64,000 nucleotides of DNA from JBDWFY01 sp965275915 (GCA_965275915.1 CBDHYI010000002.1:62001-126000), one strand, 5' to 3'. Positions 51,188 to 61,056 are shown, numbered from the stretch's first letter. Notes: generated from the letters alone by a model not told the origin. Numbers and translations are program-made.

Positions 51188-52051
51188 TCACTTCCATCCG
51201 TTCTCATGCAGATGGCGTAAAGCCGTCCTGTAGTTGGGATATTTGAACATGTATCCCAGCTCTTCCCGAACGCGCTTGTTCGAAACCCGTTTGTTCTCGC
51301 CGTAAAAACTCCGGGCCATCGGCGATAAATCTGCGGTCTTAAACGGGATTTCCTTCGGAGGGTCGACCCCCAGCAATTCCGCTGCCAGTGTAACAACATC
51401 CTGCGGCGGCGCCGGTTCGCTGTCGGTCACGTTGTAAATACGGGTGGCAGGCGTCCTGACCGATGCGCTCACGGCCCCGGCGATGTCATCGACGAAGATC
51501 CGATTGAAAACCTGCCCCGGTTTCACCAGGCGGCGGGCCTTGCCTTTTTCGAAATTCACAAACGTGTTTCGCCCCGGCCCATAAATGCCGGAAAGGCGAT
51601 AGATGGCTGTCGGGACGCCGGTTTGATTCGCAAGGTCGAGCCAGGCCCTTTCGGCGTCAAAACGCAGTCGCGACCGCTGACTGACCGGTTTGCAGACCGT
51701 ATCCTCATCCACCCACGCGCCGTCGTGATTGCCATAGACACCGACGGTGGACAGGTAGCCGATCCACCTGCCGCGGAAGTTTCCGATCTCCTGCTTGAAA
51801 ACGTTCAGAACCGGATCGCCCTGTTCTCCCGGCGCGATCGACACCAGAATGTGGTCGGCCCGGCCGAGGGCGGCAGCAATTTCATCGCTATGGCCGGTCC
51901 CGTCAAAAAGGAAGCTCTGAATGCCCTTTGCCGATAGAGCGGCCGCTTTCCCGGCGGAGCGGGTGGTGCCGCCGATCCAGGAGCACTCCTTTTGCAGTTC
52001 GGAGATGCAGGCATGAGCGGAATAGCCGACACCGAAGATGAAAAGGCGCAT
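51188..52051 (-). CDS. NAD(P)-dependent SDR, YeeZ-like
   Basis: A 287-residue extended short-chain dehydrogenase-like protein. The Rossmann start MRLFIFGVGYSAHACISEL has GxGYxA in place of the usual GxxGxxG, which is a recognised variant in this group. Later blocks are YLSTVGVYGNHDGAWVDEDT, IYRLSGIYGPGRNTF and YNVTDSEPAPPQDVV. The usual Tyr-Lys pair is replaced by a different arrangement. Function is not known; YeeZ-type proteins are annotated as nucleoside-diphosphate-sugar epimerases without evidence. Confidence 0.82.
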   Translation of the reverse strand: MRLFIFGVGYSAHACISELQKECSWIGGTTRSAGKAAALSAKGIQSFLFDGTGHSDEIAAALGRADHILVSIAPGEQGDPVLNVFKQEIGNFRGRWIGYLSTVGVYGNHDGAWVDEDTVCKPVSQRSRLRFDAERAWLDLANQTGVPTAIYRLSGIYGPGRNTFVNFEKGKARRLVKPGQVFNRIFVDDIAGAVSASVRTPATRIYNVTDSEPAPPQDVVTLAAELLGVDPPKEIPFKTADLSPMARSFYGENKRVSNKRVREELGYMFKYPNYRTALRHLHENGWK

Positions 52052-52061
52052 GGAAAATGTC

Positions 52062-52925
52062 CTATAGTTTTAATCTGTCGCGGCAGATTTCAAACAGCAT
52101 AACGCCGGTGGCAACGGCGAGATTGAGGCTGTCGGCTTGTCCGGCTTGCGGAATGCGGACCAGCGTTTTGCAGGTATCGGCCATATCTTTGGGCAAACCG
52201 GCCTGCTCGTTCCCCATCAGCAGAAAGCAGGGACCGTCGTATTTGACAGTACGATAGTCGGTCGCCCCTTTCAGGTGCGTTCCGACGATCTGGCCGGGCC
52301 ATGTGCCGATCCAGTCCTTGAACTGTTCTCGGGTGCACTTTGCAAGCGGCATGTGAAAGATCGACCCCATGGTCGCCCGCACTGCTTCCACCGCAAATGG
52401 ATCGGTCGTCTCCCCGATCAGCACGACGCCCGTCGCGCCGACAGCGTCCGCTGTTCGAAGGATGGTCCCCAGATTGCCGGGGTCCCGTACGGTATCAAGG
52501 CCGATCCAGACAGAATTCCTGTCCGGCGCAATAGCGTCCAGCGGGAGCGTTTTCTGTTTATAGACCCCGACAACCATCTGCGGATTATCCCGGCGGGTAA
52601 TGGAACCCAGAACCTGCCTGCTGACTTCCAGGATTGTTCCGCCACGCGCCCTGGTTTTCGCAGCCGCCTGCATCACCGGTTCCTGCTCCTGCACGTCGTG
52701 ACCATAGATGAGTGTTTCAATCGTCCAGTCGGCGGCAAGCGCGTCCGTTGCCAGTTTCAGGCCCTCGGCAACAAACAATCCGCTCTCTCTTCGGTGTTTC
52801 CGCTGCGAAACAAGACCGCGAACGGATTTGATCGTCGGATTGGAAACGGAGTCAATTGTCTTGACCTGACCGGGTGCAACGGTTTCGCGTTTCCTTTCCG
52901 GTCGGCTGCTTTGTGACGCGTTCAT
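52062..52925 (-). CDS. SpoU/TrmH family RNA 2'-O-methyltransferase
   Basis: A 287-residue RNA methyltransferase of the SPOUT superfamily. After an N-terminal substrate-binding domain (VKTIDSVSNPTIKSVRGL), the catalytic domain carries the knot motifs VRDPGNLGTILRTADAVG, LLMGNEQAGL and IPQAGQADSLNLAVATGVMLFE. It probably methylates ribose in 23S rRNA or tRNA. The ATG overlaps the upstream stop as ATGA, so it is co-translated with the adjacent methyltransferase gene. Confidence 0.9.
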   Translation of the reverse strand: MNASQSSRPERKRETVAPGQVKTIDSVSNPTIKSVRGLVSQRKHRRESGLFVAEGLKLATDALAADWTIETLIYGHDVQEQEPVMQAAAKTRARGGTILEVSRQVLGSITRRDNPQMVVGVYKQKTLPLDAIAPDRNSVWIGLDTVRDPGNLGTILRTADAVGATGVVLIGETTDPFAVEAVRATMGSIFHMPLAKCTREQFKDWIGTWPGQIVGTHLKGATDYRTVKYDGPCFLLMGNEQAGLPKDMADTCKTLVRIPQAGQADSLNLAVATGVMLFEICRDRLKL

Positions 52926-54013
52926 TGAACGCTCCAACGGGTAAACATGCTGGTGGACAGTGCACGCCCGCCGGCCTGCTCGCGAATGAACAGTTCGCCG
53001 GACTCCAGTCGGCCGGGCAGATCGTGAAAGGCTTCCTGCATCAAGTCATGGGTTGCCAGAAACGAGGCCCGGATCGAATAGGCCGACAAAAGTACGAAGA
53101 GCGGATCGTTCGATAGGACTTGCCGCACCAGATCGGCCATATCCGGCAGATCGTCAAACAGGTTCCAGACTTCGCCGTTGGGTCCACGCCCGAATTTCGG
53201 AGGATCAAAGATAACGGCGTCATAAGTGTTCTGGCGACGTATTTCGCGTGCCGTAAACTTGGCGGCATCCTCGCAGATCCATCGGATCGGTTTTTCCGCA
53301 AGGCCTGCGAGCGTCTGGTTTTCGCGCGCCCAGCCGATGGCTTTTTTGGACGCATCGACATGGGTCACGTGGGCGCCACAGGCGGCGGGCAACAATGACG
53401 CCAGTCCGGTGTAACCGAACAGGTTGAGAACCCGCACGGGTCGGTTTGCGTGCCGGATCTGCGTCATCGCCCAGTCCCAGTGGGCGGCTTGCTCGGGAAA
53501 AACGCCGACATGCCGGAAGGACATAAACCGGCCGAGGAACTTTACCGGCCCGTAACGCATCGGCCAGGTTTCCGGCAATTCCCTTTTGAATCGCCATCGT
53601 CCGGGACCTTCTTCTTCGACGTCGCCGGTAAAGGCCGCGTCGGCGCCGGCCCAGTTTTCTTCCGGCAGATAACGCGCGCCCATGGCTTGCGGTTCGGGCC
53701 GCCTGACAATGACCGGGCCGTAGCGCTCGAGTTTCTCCCCCGCACCCATGTCCAGAAGCGCGTAATCGTCCCAGGCCGGCATCTCAAGCATGACCGGCCA
53801 GATGCTTTTGATCGCTGGCTGTCCCGAGGGGGGCGTGCGTGCAGGCCGGGCGTGGAGTGGCCCCGGTTCGGAGGCATGCTCCGGTGGCCGTTTATTGCGC
53901 TTGGTGCGGGTGTCCGATGTTGGACCGTTGGTGCGTACCGCCTTTTTAAAGGGTCTGCTTTCTTTTGGTCTTTTGCTGAATTTCTGCGACACGCTTTCAA
54001 CTCTGTCCGGCAT
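52922..54013 (-). CDS. Class I SAM-dependent rRNA methyltransferase
   Basis: A 363-residue protein. A Lys/Arg/Pro-rich N-terminus of about 65 residues looks disordered. The catalytic domain has SAM motif VLNLFGYTGLASLLPAACGAHVTHVDASKKAIGW and a DPPKFGRG motif. This matches the RlmI/RlmK-type cytosine-C5 methyltransferases, but the PUA domain of RlmI is not apparent. Start uncertain: ATG at 54013 was chosen, whereas the frame stays open to a TTG at 54088. Confidence 0.83.
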   Translation of the reverse strand: MPDRVESVSQKFSKRPKESRPFKKAVRTNGPTSDTRTKRNKRPPEHASEPGPLHARPARTPPSGQPAIKSIWPVMLEMPAWDDYALLDMGAGEKLERYGPVIVRRPEPQAMGARYLPEENWAGADAAFTGDVEEEGPGRWRFKRELPETWPMRYGPVKFLGRFMSFRHVGVFPEQAAHWDWAMTQIRHANRPVRVLNLFGYTGLASLLPAACGAHVTHVDASKKAIGWARENQTLAGLAEKPIRWICEDAAKFTAREIRRQNTYDAVIFDPPKFGRGPNGEVWNLFDDLPDMADLVRQVLSNDPLFVLLSAYSIRASFLATHDLMQEAFHDLPGRLESGELFIREQAGGRALSTSMFTRWSVQ

Positions 54014-54287
54014 CAACCGGCCCGTTTGGCCGGTATTCCTGCCGTCTGCGTTACGCCTTTGCCGGTTCCCGGTCAACGCCTGACACAATACAAAAAGGAT
54101 TTGTATAGTACCAAATGGCAGTCAATTTTATTTTTCAAAGACTTGTCTTTGCGACCTATCCGTCTCAATCTAGGCCGGACAACGGGCGGGATGCAATTTC
54201 ATTATTGCCCGACAGCAAATGAACGACATAGTATCAGTGCATTGATATGAGCGGCGGAAATAAGTTTGGAAGTGGAGGATACCGCAC

Positions 54288-55052
54288 ATGGATATGACCG
54301 GCGAATACCGAATTGCCGCGACACGCCAGGCGGTTTGGGATGCACTGAACGATCCGGAAATACTCAAGGCCTGCATTCCCGGGTGCAAGGAACTCGATAA
54401 ATCGTCCGATACGGAAATGACGGCGACCGTGGTGTCCAAGATCGGACCCGTCAAGGCGACATTCAAGGGGGCGGTGACGCTTCAAAACCTGAACCCGCCT
54501 GAGAGCTACACGATTTCCGGTGAAGGCAAAGGCGGGGTTGCCGGGTTTGCCAAGGGTGGCGCCGATGTCTCCCTGGCCGAGGATGGCAGCGAGACTTTAC
54601 TGAAATACTCGGCCAAGGCACAGGTCGGGGGCAAATTGGCCCAGCTGGGATCGCGTTTGATTGACTCCACAGCGCGAAAGATGGCTGACGATTTTTTCAG
54701 CAAGTTCGCCGAAATGGTCGCTGCACCCGCTTCGGAACCTGCCCCTGAAGCGACAGGTGAGCCTGATGTCGCGGTTGTCGAAGAAGCAAAAACCATTGCT
54801 AATCAGGAAATGAGCGAACATCCGGAGAAGGTTGTTGAGGATCTGGTCCAAACAGTCGGCGACACCGCCAAGGAGACGGCCAAGACTGTCGCGGAGGGCG
54901 TTGTGGAGGCGGAACACAAAATAGAAGAGGCCGCTCGCGATGTCGAAGAAAAGGTTGAAGTCGCAGCGGGCCAGGGAAAGTTAGGCGGCCCGATGGTCTG
55001 GGGTATCGTCGTGCTGGGCCTTCTCGTGATTGCAATTCTGCTTTTCAACTAG
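54288..55052 (+). CDS. CoxG-like SRPBCC protein with C-terminal membrane anchor
   Basis: A 254-residue protein. Residues 1-145 form the CoxG/SRPBCC domain: MTGEYRIAATRQAVWDALNDPEILKACIPGCKEL, VKATFKGAVTL and SAKAQVGGKLAQLGSRLIDSTARKM. An acidic coiled linker (about 150-225) precedes a final helix PMVWGIVVLGLLVIAILLF that can anchor it in the membrane. CoxG recruits CO dehydrogenase to the membrane in carboxydotrophs. It is 89 bases upstream of the oxidoreductase subunit genes, and GGAGG precedes the ATG. Confidence 0.88.
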   Translation: MDMTGEYRIAATRQAVWDALNDPEILKACIPGCKELDKSSDTEMTATVVSKIGPVKATFKGAVTLQNLNPPESYTISGEGKGGVAGFAKGGADVSLAEDGSETLLKYSAKAQVGGKLAQLGSRLIDSTARKMADDFFSKFAEMVAAPASEPAPEATGEPDVAVVEEAKTIANQEMSEHPEKVVEDLVQTVGDTAKETAKTVAEGVVEAEHKIEEAARDVEEKVEVAAGQGKLGGPMVWGIVVLGLLVIAILLFN

Positions 55053-55141
55053 CCGTTTGATCTGAAAAGCCGCGATGCGTTTGTTTGTGAGAAAAACCCG
55101 GAATTGCGAAGATCCGGAAAGAGTTAAATGGGAGGTAATTG

Positions 55142-55630
55142 ATGACCAGTGTGTCGATGACAGTGAATGGGAAGGCGGTCTCGGCGGACGTCGAAGATCG
55201 AACGCTTCTGGTTCAGTATTTACGTGAAAATCTGGAACTGACCGGGACGCATGTCGGCTGCGATACATCCCAGTGCGGCGCGTGTGTCGTCCATGTGGAC
55301 GGCAAAGCGGTTAAATCCTGTACAATGCTGGCCGCGCAGGCCGAAGGAGCGTCGGTCACAACGATCGAGGGCCTTGCCAATGGCGGCGATCTGCATCCGG
55401 TCCAGGCGGCGTTCCGCGAACACCATGGATTGCAGTGCGGTTTCTGCACTCCCGGCATGATCATGTCTGCGGTCGATATGATAAACCGTCACGACGGCCC
55501 CCTCGATGAAAAGACCATCCGGGAAGAGCTGGAAGGCAATATCTGTCGCTGCACCGGGTATCACAACATTGTCAAAGCCATCAAAGCGGCGTCGGACCAG
55601 ATGGCAAGCACGCAGCAGGCAGCCGAATAG
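55142..55630 (+). CDS. Molybdenum hydroxylase small subunit (CoxS-like, 2Fe-2S)
   Basis: A 162-residue [2Fe-2S] subunit. The first cluster uses CDTSQCGACVVHVDGKAVKSC and the second CGFCTPGMIM with GNICRCTGYHN, the standard xanthine oxidase family layout. It moves electrons from the molybdenum centre to FAD. GGAGG lies seven bases before the ATG. Upstream TTG at 55139 is an alternative only in name. Order S-L-M matches form II enzymes. Confidence 0.93.
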   Translation: MTSVSMTVNGKAVSADVEDRTLLVQYLRENLELTGTHVGCDTSQCGACVVHVDGKAVKSCTMLAAQAEGASVTTIEGLANGGDLHPVQAAFREHHGLQCGFCTPGMIMSAVDMINRHDGPLDEKTIREELEGNICRCTGYHNIVKAIKAASDQMASTQQAAE

Positions 55631-55724
55631 ATCTGCCGTTTGACGGCAGGGCGGAAAAGCCGCGCCGGCAGCCAAAGAGCAGGGCGACGGTTTAATCAGA
55701 GAGAATTTTCCAGGGAGGTCCATC

Positions 55725-58085
55725 ATGGGAGCAGATGGAATCGGAGCACGCGTCTTACGCAAAGAAGACAAGCGTTTCATAACCGGCAAGGGCCGGTATA
55801 CAGATGATTTCTCACGGCCGGGCATGAAGCATGCGGCGTTCGTCCGCAGCCCGCATGCGCACGCAAAGATCAGGTCGATCGATTCATCCGCGGCTGAAGC
55901 GATGACGGGCGTGGTTGCCGTTTTGAAAGGCGATGAACTGGTAGCCGACGGGATCGGCAACCTGATTTGCGGCTGGATGATCCACTCCAAAGACGGTTCA
56001 CCGATGAACATGGGCGCATGGCCGGCGCTTGCACCGGAGGTGGTTCGCCATGTCGGTCAGGCGGTTGCTGTCGTCGTTGCCGACACGCAGGCTCAGGCAC
56101 GCGATGCCGCGGAAGCCGTGGATGTTGACTGGGAAGAATTGCCGGTTGTCGTTGACGCCATGGCTGCTTTGGCGCCGGGCGCTCCACAACTGCATCCTGA
56201 GGCCCCGAACAATCTGATTTACGATTGGGAAATCGGTGACGAGGCGGCGACGGATCAGGCTATTTCCGGCGCGGCGCACGTGACCAAACTGGAAATCACC
56301 AACAACCGTCTGGTTCCGAACGCCATGGAGCCTCGTGCGGCTCTGGCCGACTACGACACGGCCGAAGAGCATTATACGCTCTGGACAACGTCTCAGAACC
56401 CGCATGTTGCCCGATTGGTGATGTCGGCGTTCTACGCCGTCGCACCCGAACACAAACTGCGGGTGATCGCTCCGGATGTCGGCGGCGGTTTCGGTTCCAA
56501 GATCTATATTTATCCCGAGGAAATCGTATGTCTTTGGGCATCGAAGAAGACGGGCGTGCCGGTCAAATGGACCTGTGATCGTGCGGAGGCGTTCGTTACG
56601 GATGCGCATGGCCGGGATCATGTCACGACCGCGGAACTGGCGCTTGATGCAAACAACAAGATTATCGGCCTTAAGGTGGGGACCGTTGCGAACCTCGGCG
56701 CTTACATGTCGCTGTTTTCAAGCTCGGTGCCGACCTATCTCTATGCGACATTGCTGTCCGGCCAGTACAATATTCCGAACATCCACTGCAATGTGAAAAC
56801 GGTTTATACCAACACCGTACCCGTTGACGCCTACCGGGGAGCGGGCAGGCCGGAAGCGACTTACCTTGTCGAGCGGATCGTCGAAACGGCCGCGCGGGAA
56901 GTCGGTATGGATCCCGCTGAGTTCCGGCGGATCAATTTCGTCCGCGAATTCCCGCATCAGACCCCTGTGATCATGTGTTACGACGCTGGTGACTACGAAG
57001 CCTCGCTGAATGCGGCAATGACCGCAATCGACTATACAGGTTTCTCAGCGCGCAAGGCTGAGGCGGCTGCCAGAGGCAAACTGCGGGGCATCGGCTTTTC
57101 CTGCTACATCGAAGCATGCGGTATTGCACCGTCACAGGCGGTCGGGTCGCTGGGTGCCGGGGTCGGTCTTTGGGAATCGGCCGAAGTGAGGGTCAATCCG
57201 GTCGGCACGATCGAAGTCCTTACCGGCTCCCACAGTCACGGTCAGGGCCATGAGACGACGTTTGCACAGCTTGTGTCCGAGCGCCTGGGCATCGGGACGG
57301 ACAGTGTCGCCATTGTCCACGGCGATACGGACAAGGTCCAGTTCGGCATGGGGACTTACGGGTCGCGGTCGGGTGCAGTCGGCATGTCGGCGATCTCCAA
57401 GGCGCTCGACAAAGTCGAGGTCAAAGTGAAGAAGATCGCGGCGCATCTCATGGAAGCATCGGACAGCGATATCGAGATCGAAAACGGCGAAGTGAAAGTT
57501 GCCGGTACGGATAAAAAACTGACCTTTACCGAAGTTGCGCTTGCGGCCTATACGGCTCACAATCTGCCGGAAGGCATGGAGCCGGGTCTGAAAGAAGGGG
57601 CGTTTTACGATCCGACCAACTTCACTTTCCCGGCCGGCACCTACATCTGCGAGGTCGAGATCGACCCGGCAACCGGAACGACCGATATTATCCGGTTCGT
57701 GGCCGCCGACGATTTCGGCAAAATCATCAATCCGATGATTGTCGAAGGGCAGGTTCACGGCGGGCTGACCCAGGGTATCGGTCAGGCGCTTCTGGAGAAT
57801 GCGGCCTATGACGAGGGGGGACAGCTGTTGAGCGGCTCTTACATGGATTACTGCATGCCCAGAGCCGACGATGTGCCCTCTTACGAGCTCAGCACAACCG
57901 AAACGCTGTGCCCGGGAAATCCCCTTGGCATGAAGGGATGCGGCGAAGCCGGCGCGATCGGCTCTCCACCGGCTGTGATGAACGCGATCACCAACGCGCT
58001 TGGCATCAGGGAGATGTCGATGCCCGCATCGGCGGAAAAAGTGTGGCGGGCGGCACAGGCATCCATGCAGGAGGCAGCTGAATAA
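55725..58085 (+). CDS. Molybdenum hydroxylase large subunit, form II CoxL-like
   Basis: A 786-residue molybdopterin-cytosine dinucleotide subunit. The loop over the active site is AYRGAGR (residues 369-375), the form II signature; true CO dehydrogenase (form I) carries AYxCSFR with the Cys that binds copper. The catalytic Glu is 741 in GCGEAGAIG. Other MPT blocks are GGGFGSKIYIYPEE and GQGHETTFAQ. Form II members oxidise purines, nicotine-like or other N-heterocycles and in some cases CO slowly. The true substrate here is unknown. Confidence 0.9.
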   Translation: MGADGIGARVLRKEDKRFITGKGRYTDDFSRPGMKHAAFVRSPHAHAKIRSIDSSAAEAMTGVVAVLKGDELVADGIGNLICGWMIHSKDGSPMNMGAWPALAPEVVRHVGQAVAVVVADTQAQARDAAEAVDVDWEELPVVVDAMAALAPGAPQLHPEAPNNLIYDWEIGDEAATDQAISGAAHVTKLEITNNRLVPNAMEPRAALADYDTAEEHYTLWTTSQNPHVARLVMSAFYAVAPEHKLRVIAPDVGGGFGSKIYIYPEEIVCLWASKKTGVPVKWTCDRAEAFVTDAHGRDHVTTAELALDANNKIIGLKVGTVANLGAYMSLFSSSVPTYLYATLLSGQYNIPNIHCNVKTVYTNTVPVDAYRGAGRPEATYLVERIVETAAREVGMDPAEFRRINFVREFPHQTPVIMCYDAGDYEASLNAAMTAIDYTGFSARKAEAAARGKLRGIGFSCYIEACGIAPSQAVGSLGAGVGLWESAEVRVNPVGTIEVLTGSHSHGQGHETTFAQLVSERLGIGTDSVAIVHGDTDKVQFGMGTYGSRSGAVGMSAISKALDKVEVKVKKIAAHLMEASDSDIEIENGEVKVAGTDKKLTFTEVALAAYTAHNLPEGMEPGLKEGAFYDPTNFTFPAGTYICEVEIDPATGTTDIIRFVAADDFGKIINPMIVEGQVHGGLTQGIGQALLENAAYDEGGQLLSGSYMDYCMPRADDVPSYELSTTETLCPGNPLGMKGCGEAGAIGSPPAVMNAITNALGIREMSMPASAEKVWRAAQASMQEAAE

Positions 58086-58210
58086 TCCGGAGCGATCAGG
58101 GCGGGCGACGGGTGTTGGCCGCCCATCCGGATCTCCGGAACACAAATTAGGATGTTAACACCACTTGGATCGAGACAGCCAATGCGTCTCATCCTGATGG
58201 GAGGTTAGAA

Positions 58211-59005
58211 ATGTATGAGACAAAATATCATAGACCGAGCAGTGTTGCTGAAGCGGCCGGACTGCTTGGCAGTGGTGAGGACGGTAAGCTGCTGGCCGGT
58301 GGTCAGACACTGATTCCGACAATGAAGCAACGTCTTGCCTCGCCGAGCGACGTCATCGATCTGCGGCATGTCGCCGATCTGAAGGGTATCAGCCGCGATG
58401 GCAATTCCTTGCGTATCGGCGCTGCGGTTACCCATGCGGAGGTGGCCGGATCGGCCGATGTTAAGGCAGCTATCCCCGGTTTGGCTGCGTTGGCGGGTAT
58501 GATCGGTGATGCCCATGTTCGCCATATGGGGACAATCGGCGGGTCCGTTGCCAACAACGATCCTGCTGCCGACTATCCTGCGGCGCTGGTTGCGTTGAAC
58601 GCCACGGTCATTACCAACCAGCGGGAAATTTCGGCCGATGATTTCTTTACCGGCCTTTTTGAAACCGCCCTGGGGGATAATGAAATTATCACGGCTGTCT
58701 CTTTCCCGATCCCAGATAAGGGTGCTTATCAGAAGTTTCCCAATCCCGCATCACGCTATGCAATGGCGGGGGTCTTTGTTGCGAAGGGCGCGGACGGTTC
58801 TGTTCGTGTCGCCGTAACCGGTGCCGGCAGCGACGGTGTTTTCCGGGTCTCGGCGATGGAAACTGCTTTGTCGGCCAATTGGTCGCAGGATGCGCTTGCC
58901 GGCGTCCCGGTCGATTCCTCGAACCTGATATCCGACCTGCACGGTTCAGCCGAATACAGGGCCAACCTCGTATCCGTCATGGCACGCCGGGCGGTTGCGG
59001 CCTGA
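58211..59005 (+). CDS. Molybdenum hydroxylase medium subunit (CoxM-like, FAD)
   Basis: A 264-residue FAD subunit of the PCMH family. The FAD loops are LLAGGQTLIPTMKQR and IGDAHVRHMGTIGGSVANNDPAADYPAAL. The C-terminal CO-dehydrogenase flavoprotein domain ends the chain. GGGAGG precedes the ATG. The 125-base gap after the large subunit is the longest within the unit. A bidirectional hairpin terminates it. Confidence 0.92.
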   Translation: MYETKYHRPSSVAEAAGLLGSGEDGKLLAGGQTLIPTMKQRLASPSDVIDLRHVADLKGISRDGNSLRIGAAVTHAEVAGSADVKAAIPGLAALAGMIGDAHVRHMGTIGGSVANNDPAADYPAALVALNATVITNQREISADDFFTGLFETALGDNEIITAVSFPIPDKGAYQKFPNPASRYAMAGVFVAKGADGSVRVAVTGAGSDGVFRVSAMETALSANWSQDALAGVPVDSSNLISDLHGSAEYRANLVSVMARRAVAA

Positions 59006-59023
59006 TTACCCTGTCCTGGAACA

Positions 59024-59050
59024 AAAAGGGCGGCTCCGAGCCGCCCTTTT
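59024..59050. terminator. Bidirectional terminator between the medium subunit and chemoreceptor genes
   Basis: AAAAGGGCGGCT-CCG-AGCCGCCCTTTT is a near-perfect palindrome with A and T runs on its two sides, 18 bases after the plus-strand stop and 21 bases before the minus-strand one. Confidence 0.9.
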
Positions 59051-59071
59051 CATTGTTGAGAAGTCCACACC

Positions 59072-60748
59072 CTAAGCCGCTGCGACCGAGTCAAGGAAAT
59101 CGTCCAGCTCCCGCTTCAGCTTTTGCGAAATTTCCGAGACATTGTTGGATGATTGCAGCACAGTATCGGCGGAGGAATTGGTCTCCGTCACGGCATGGTT
59201 CAGCTGATCGATGTTCGAGACAACCTGCTGAGTGCCGCCCGCAGCCGTCTGAATGTTACGGCTGATTTCCGAGGTTGCGGCCCCCTGCTGATCAACGGCG
59301 GATGCGATGCTGGTCGTGTAGCCGTTCACCTCATCCATGGTCTGGGTGATCTCTTCGATTGCCTCGGCGGCGTCGTTGGTGGATGTCTGGATGGCGGAAA
59401 TCTGAGAACTGATTTCCTCCGTTGCCTTGGACGTTTGTGTCGCAAGTTCCTTGACTTCTGCTGCAACGACGGCAAAGCCCTTACCCATTTCACCGGCGCG
59501 GGCCGCCTCGATGGTCGCGTTCAGGGCCAGCAGATTGGTCTGCTCGGCAATATCCTGAATGAGATTGACGACATCGCCGATTTTCTCAGCCGAGGCCGCG
59601 AGCCCGGCGACTTTTTCGTTTGAGGCCTGGGCGCCGGCCGTCGCTTTGGCAACAACCTGTGTCGTTTGGGACACCTGGCGTCCGATTTCCTCGATTGAGG
59701 ATGCCAGTTCTTCCGACGCGCTTGCGACGCTCTGAACATTGTCGGATGCCATTTGTGAAGCGCCGGATGCGTCTGAGGCCTGCTGGGCACTTTGAGTGGC
59801 GACGTCGGTCAGTGCTTTTGCTGTATCCTCGAGATTCCTGGTGGTATCGCTCATGTTGACGGTGAGCTGTTGAACGGTTCCGCGGAATTCTGCAATCAGC
59901 TGGTCTATGCTTTGCTGCCTTTCAATCCGGTGCTGCGCTTCGGAATTCTGGTTTGATTTCAGTTTCTCCTGCTCGACGGCATTTTCCCGGAAAATCTCAA
60001 GGGCCTGTGCCATATGGCCGATCTCGTCCGACCTTTCCGTTCCCGGAACAACCAGATCGGTGTCGCCGCGAGACAACTGATCCATGGCACCGGTCAGAAC
60101 TCCAAGCGGCTTGGTTATTGAACGCACCAGGGCGAGGGATACGGCCCCGATCAGCCCGAGAATCAGCAGAATGATGCCGCCGATTTTCGGCAAAGAAGAC
60201 CAGAATTCGGCATTGAGATCGTCGATATAGACACCGGTGCCGATAATCCATCCCCACGGTGCAAAGCCCTTTACGTAGGAGAGTTTGGGAACCGGCTGCT
60301 CGGAGCTTGGTTTCGGCCATTCATAGTCGACGAACCCGGCGCCGTCGGCTTTCACCACCCGGACAAATTCGGGAAACAGGTTTTTCCCGTTCGGGTCTTC
60401 AAGGTCCGACAGATCTTTGCCGTTCAGGTCCGGTTTGACGGCATGCATGATCATGACACTGTTCATGTCGTTGATCCAAAAATAGTCCGATTCGTTGTAG
60501 CGAAGTTTTGAGACGACTTCGGCCGCCGCGGCCTGTGCATCGGCCAGGGACATCTCGCCTGCGTCAACTTTGTCGCTGAAGGTCTGCATGATACCGGTAG
60601 CGGAATCGACAAGGCGCGTTAACTCGCCCTGGCGCTGCGCGAACGCCTCGTTTCGTTTGCTTATCACCATGAAGGCCGACAAACTCAGCATCGATACTGC
60701 AAATATGGCGAAGAGCAGTGCCAGTCTGTTTCCAATCGTCCAGTGCAT
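59072..60748 (-). CDS. Methyl-accepting chemotaxis protein with Cache domain
   Basis: A 558-residue transmembrane chemoreceptor. Two helices (about 7-29 and 186-210) flank a periplasmic single-Cache domain of the sCache_2 type: RYNESDYFWINDMNSVMIMHAVKPDLNGKDLSDLEDPNGKNLF, then SYVKGFAPWGWIIGTGVYIDD. A HAMP segment (about 210-265, RSITKPLGVLTGAMDQLSRGDTDLVVPG) follows. The signalling tip is IAEQTNLLALNATIEAARAGEMGKGFAVVA. sCache_2 receptors often sense small organic acids such as acetate, propionate or C4 acids. It is the third chemoreceptor of the window. Confidence 0.93.
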   Translation of the reverse strand: MHWTIGNRLALLFAIFAVSMLSLSAFMVISKRNEAFAQRQGELTRLVDSATGIMQTFSDKVDAGEMSLADAQAAAAEVVSKLRYNESDYFWINDMNSVMIMHAVKPDLNGKDLSDLEDPNGKNLFPEFVRVVKADGAGFVDYEWPKPSSEQPVPKLSYVKGFAPWGWIIGTGVYIDDLNAEFWSSLPKIGGIILLILGLIGAVSLALVRSITKPLGVLTGAMDQLSRGDTDLVVPGTERSDEIGHMAQALEIFRENAVEQEKLKSNQNSEAQHRIERQQSIDQLIAEFRGTVQQLTVNMSDTTRNLEDTAKALTDVATQSAQQASDASGASQMASDNVQSVASASEELASSIEEIGRQVSQTTQVVAKATAGAQASNEKVAGLAASAEKIGDVVNLIQDIAEQTNLLALNATIEAARAGEMGKGFAVVAAEVKELATQTSKATEEISSQISAIQTSTNDAAEAIEEITQTMDEVNGYTTSIASAVDQQGAATSEISRNIQTAAGGTQQVVSNIDQLNHAVTETNSSADTVLQSSNNVSEISQKLKRELDDFLDSVAAA

Positions 60749-61056
60749 GAACCCCTCCAGCGTAAATCAATGCGCTAAGTGTTCGCGAAAAAAAGTGAAT
60801 TACTTGTAAAATTTTCGATCCTAAAAGCAGTAATTATAAATTTTAATTTGAAAATATTTATCATGTATTTTGATATAATAAATTTATACATACTATCACA
60901 ATTTATGAAAGTAGAATTTACTTGATAACATGAAGAGAATTAGCAAAGGTAATTTTGCTTAAATTCTAATATAAAAATTTTCTTTATTATGATCAGGTAA
61001 GGCCTTTGAAAATTTTTTCGCAGATTTTCTTGCTTGCAAGGTCGTTGGTAACCAAT
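60749..61056. other. Very AT-rich intergenic region
   Basis: About 300 bases lie between the divergent chemoreceptor gene and the end of the SDR gene. Positions 60820-61000 are almost entirely A and T, with a short palindrome around ATGTATTTTGATATAAT. I see no gene. It probably contains the chemoreceptor promoter and may bind a nucleoid protein. Confidence 0.5.

Noticed and set aside
55725..58085. Bona fide aerobic CO dehydrogenase
   Set aside because: The active-site loop is AYRGAGR (form II) rather than the form I AYxCSFR, so CO oxidation should not be assumed.
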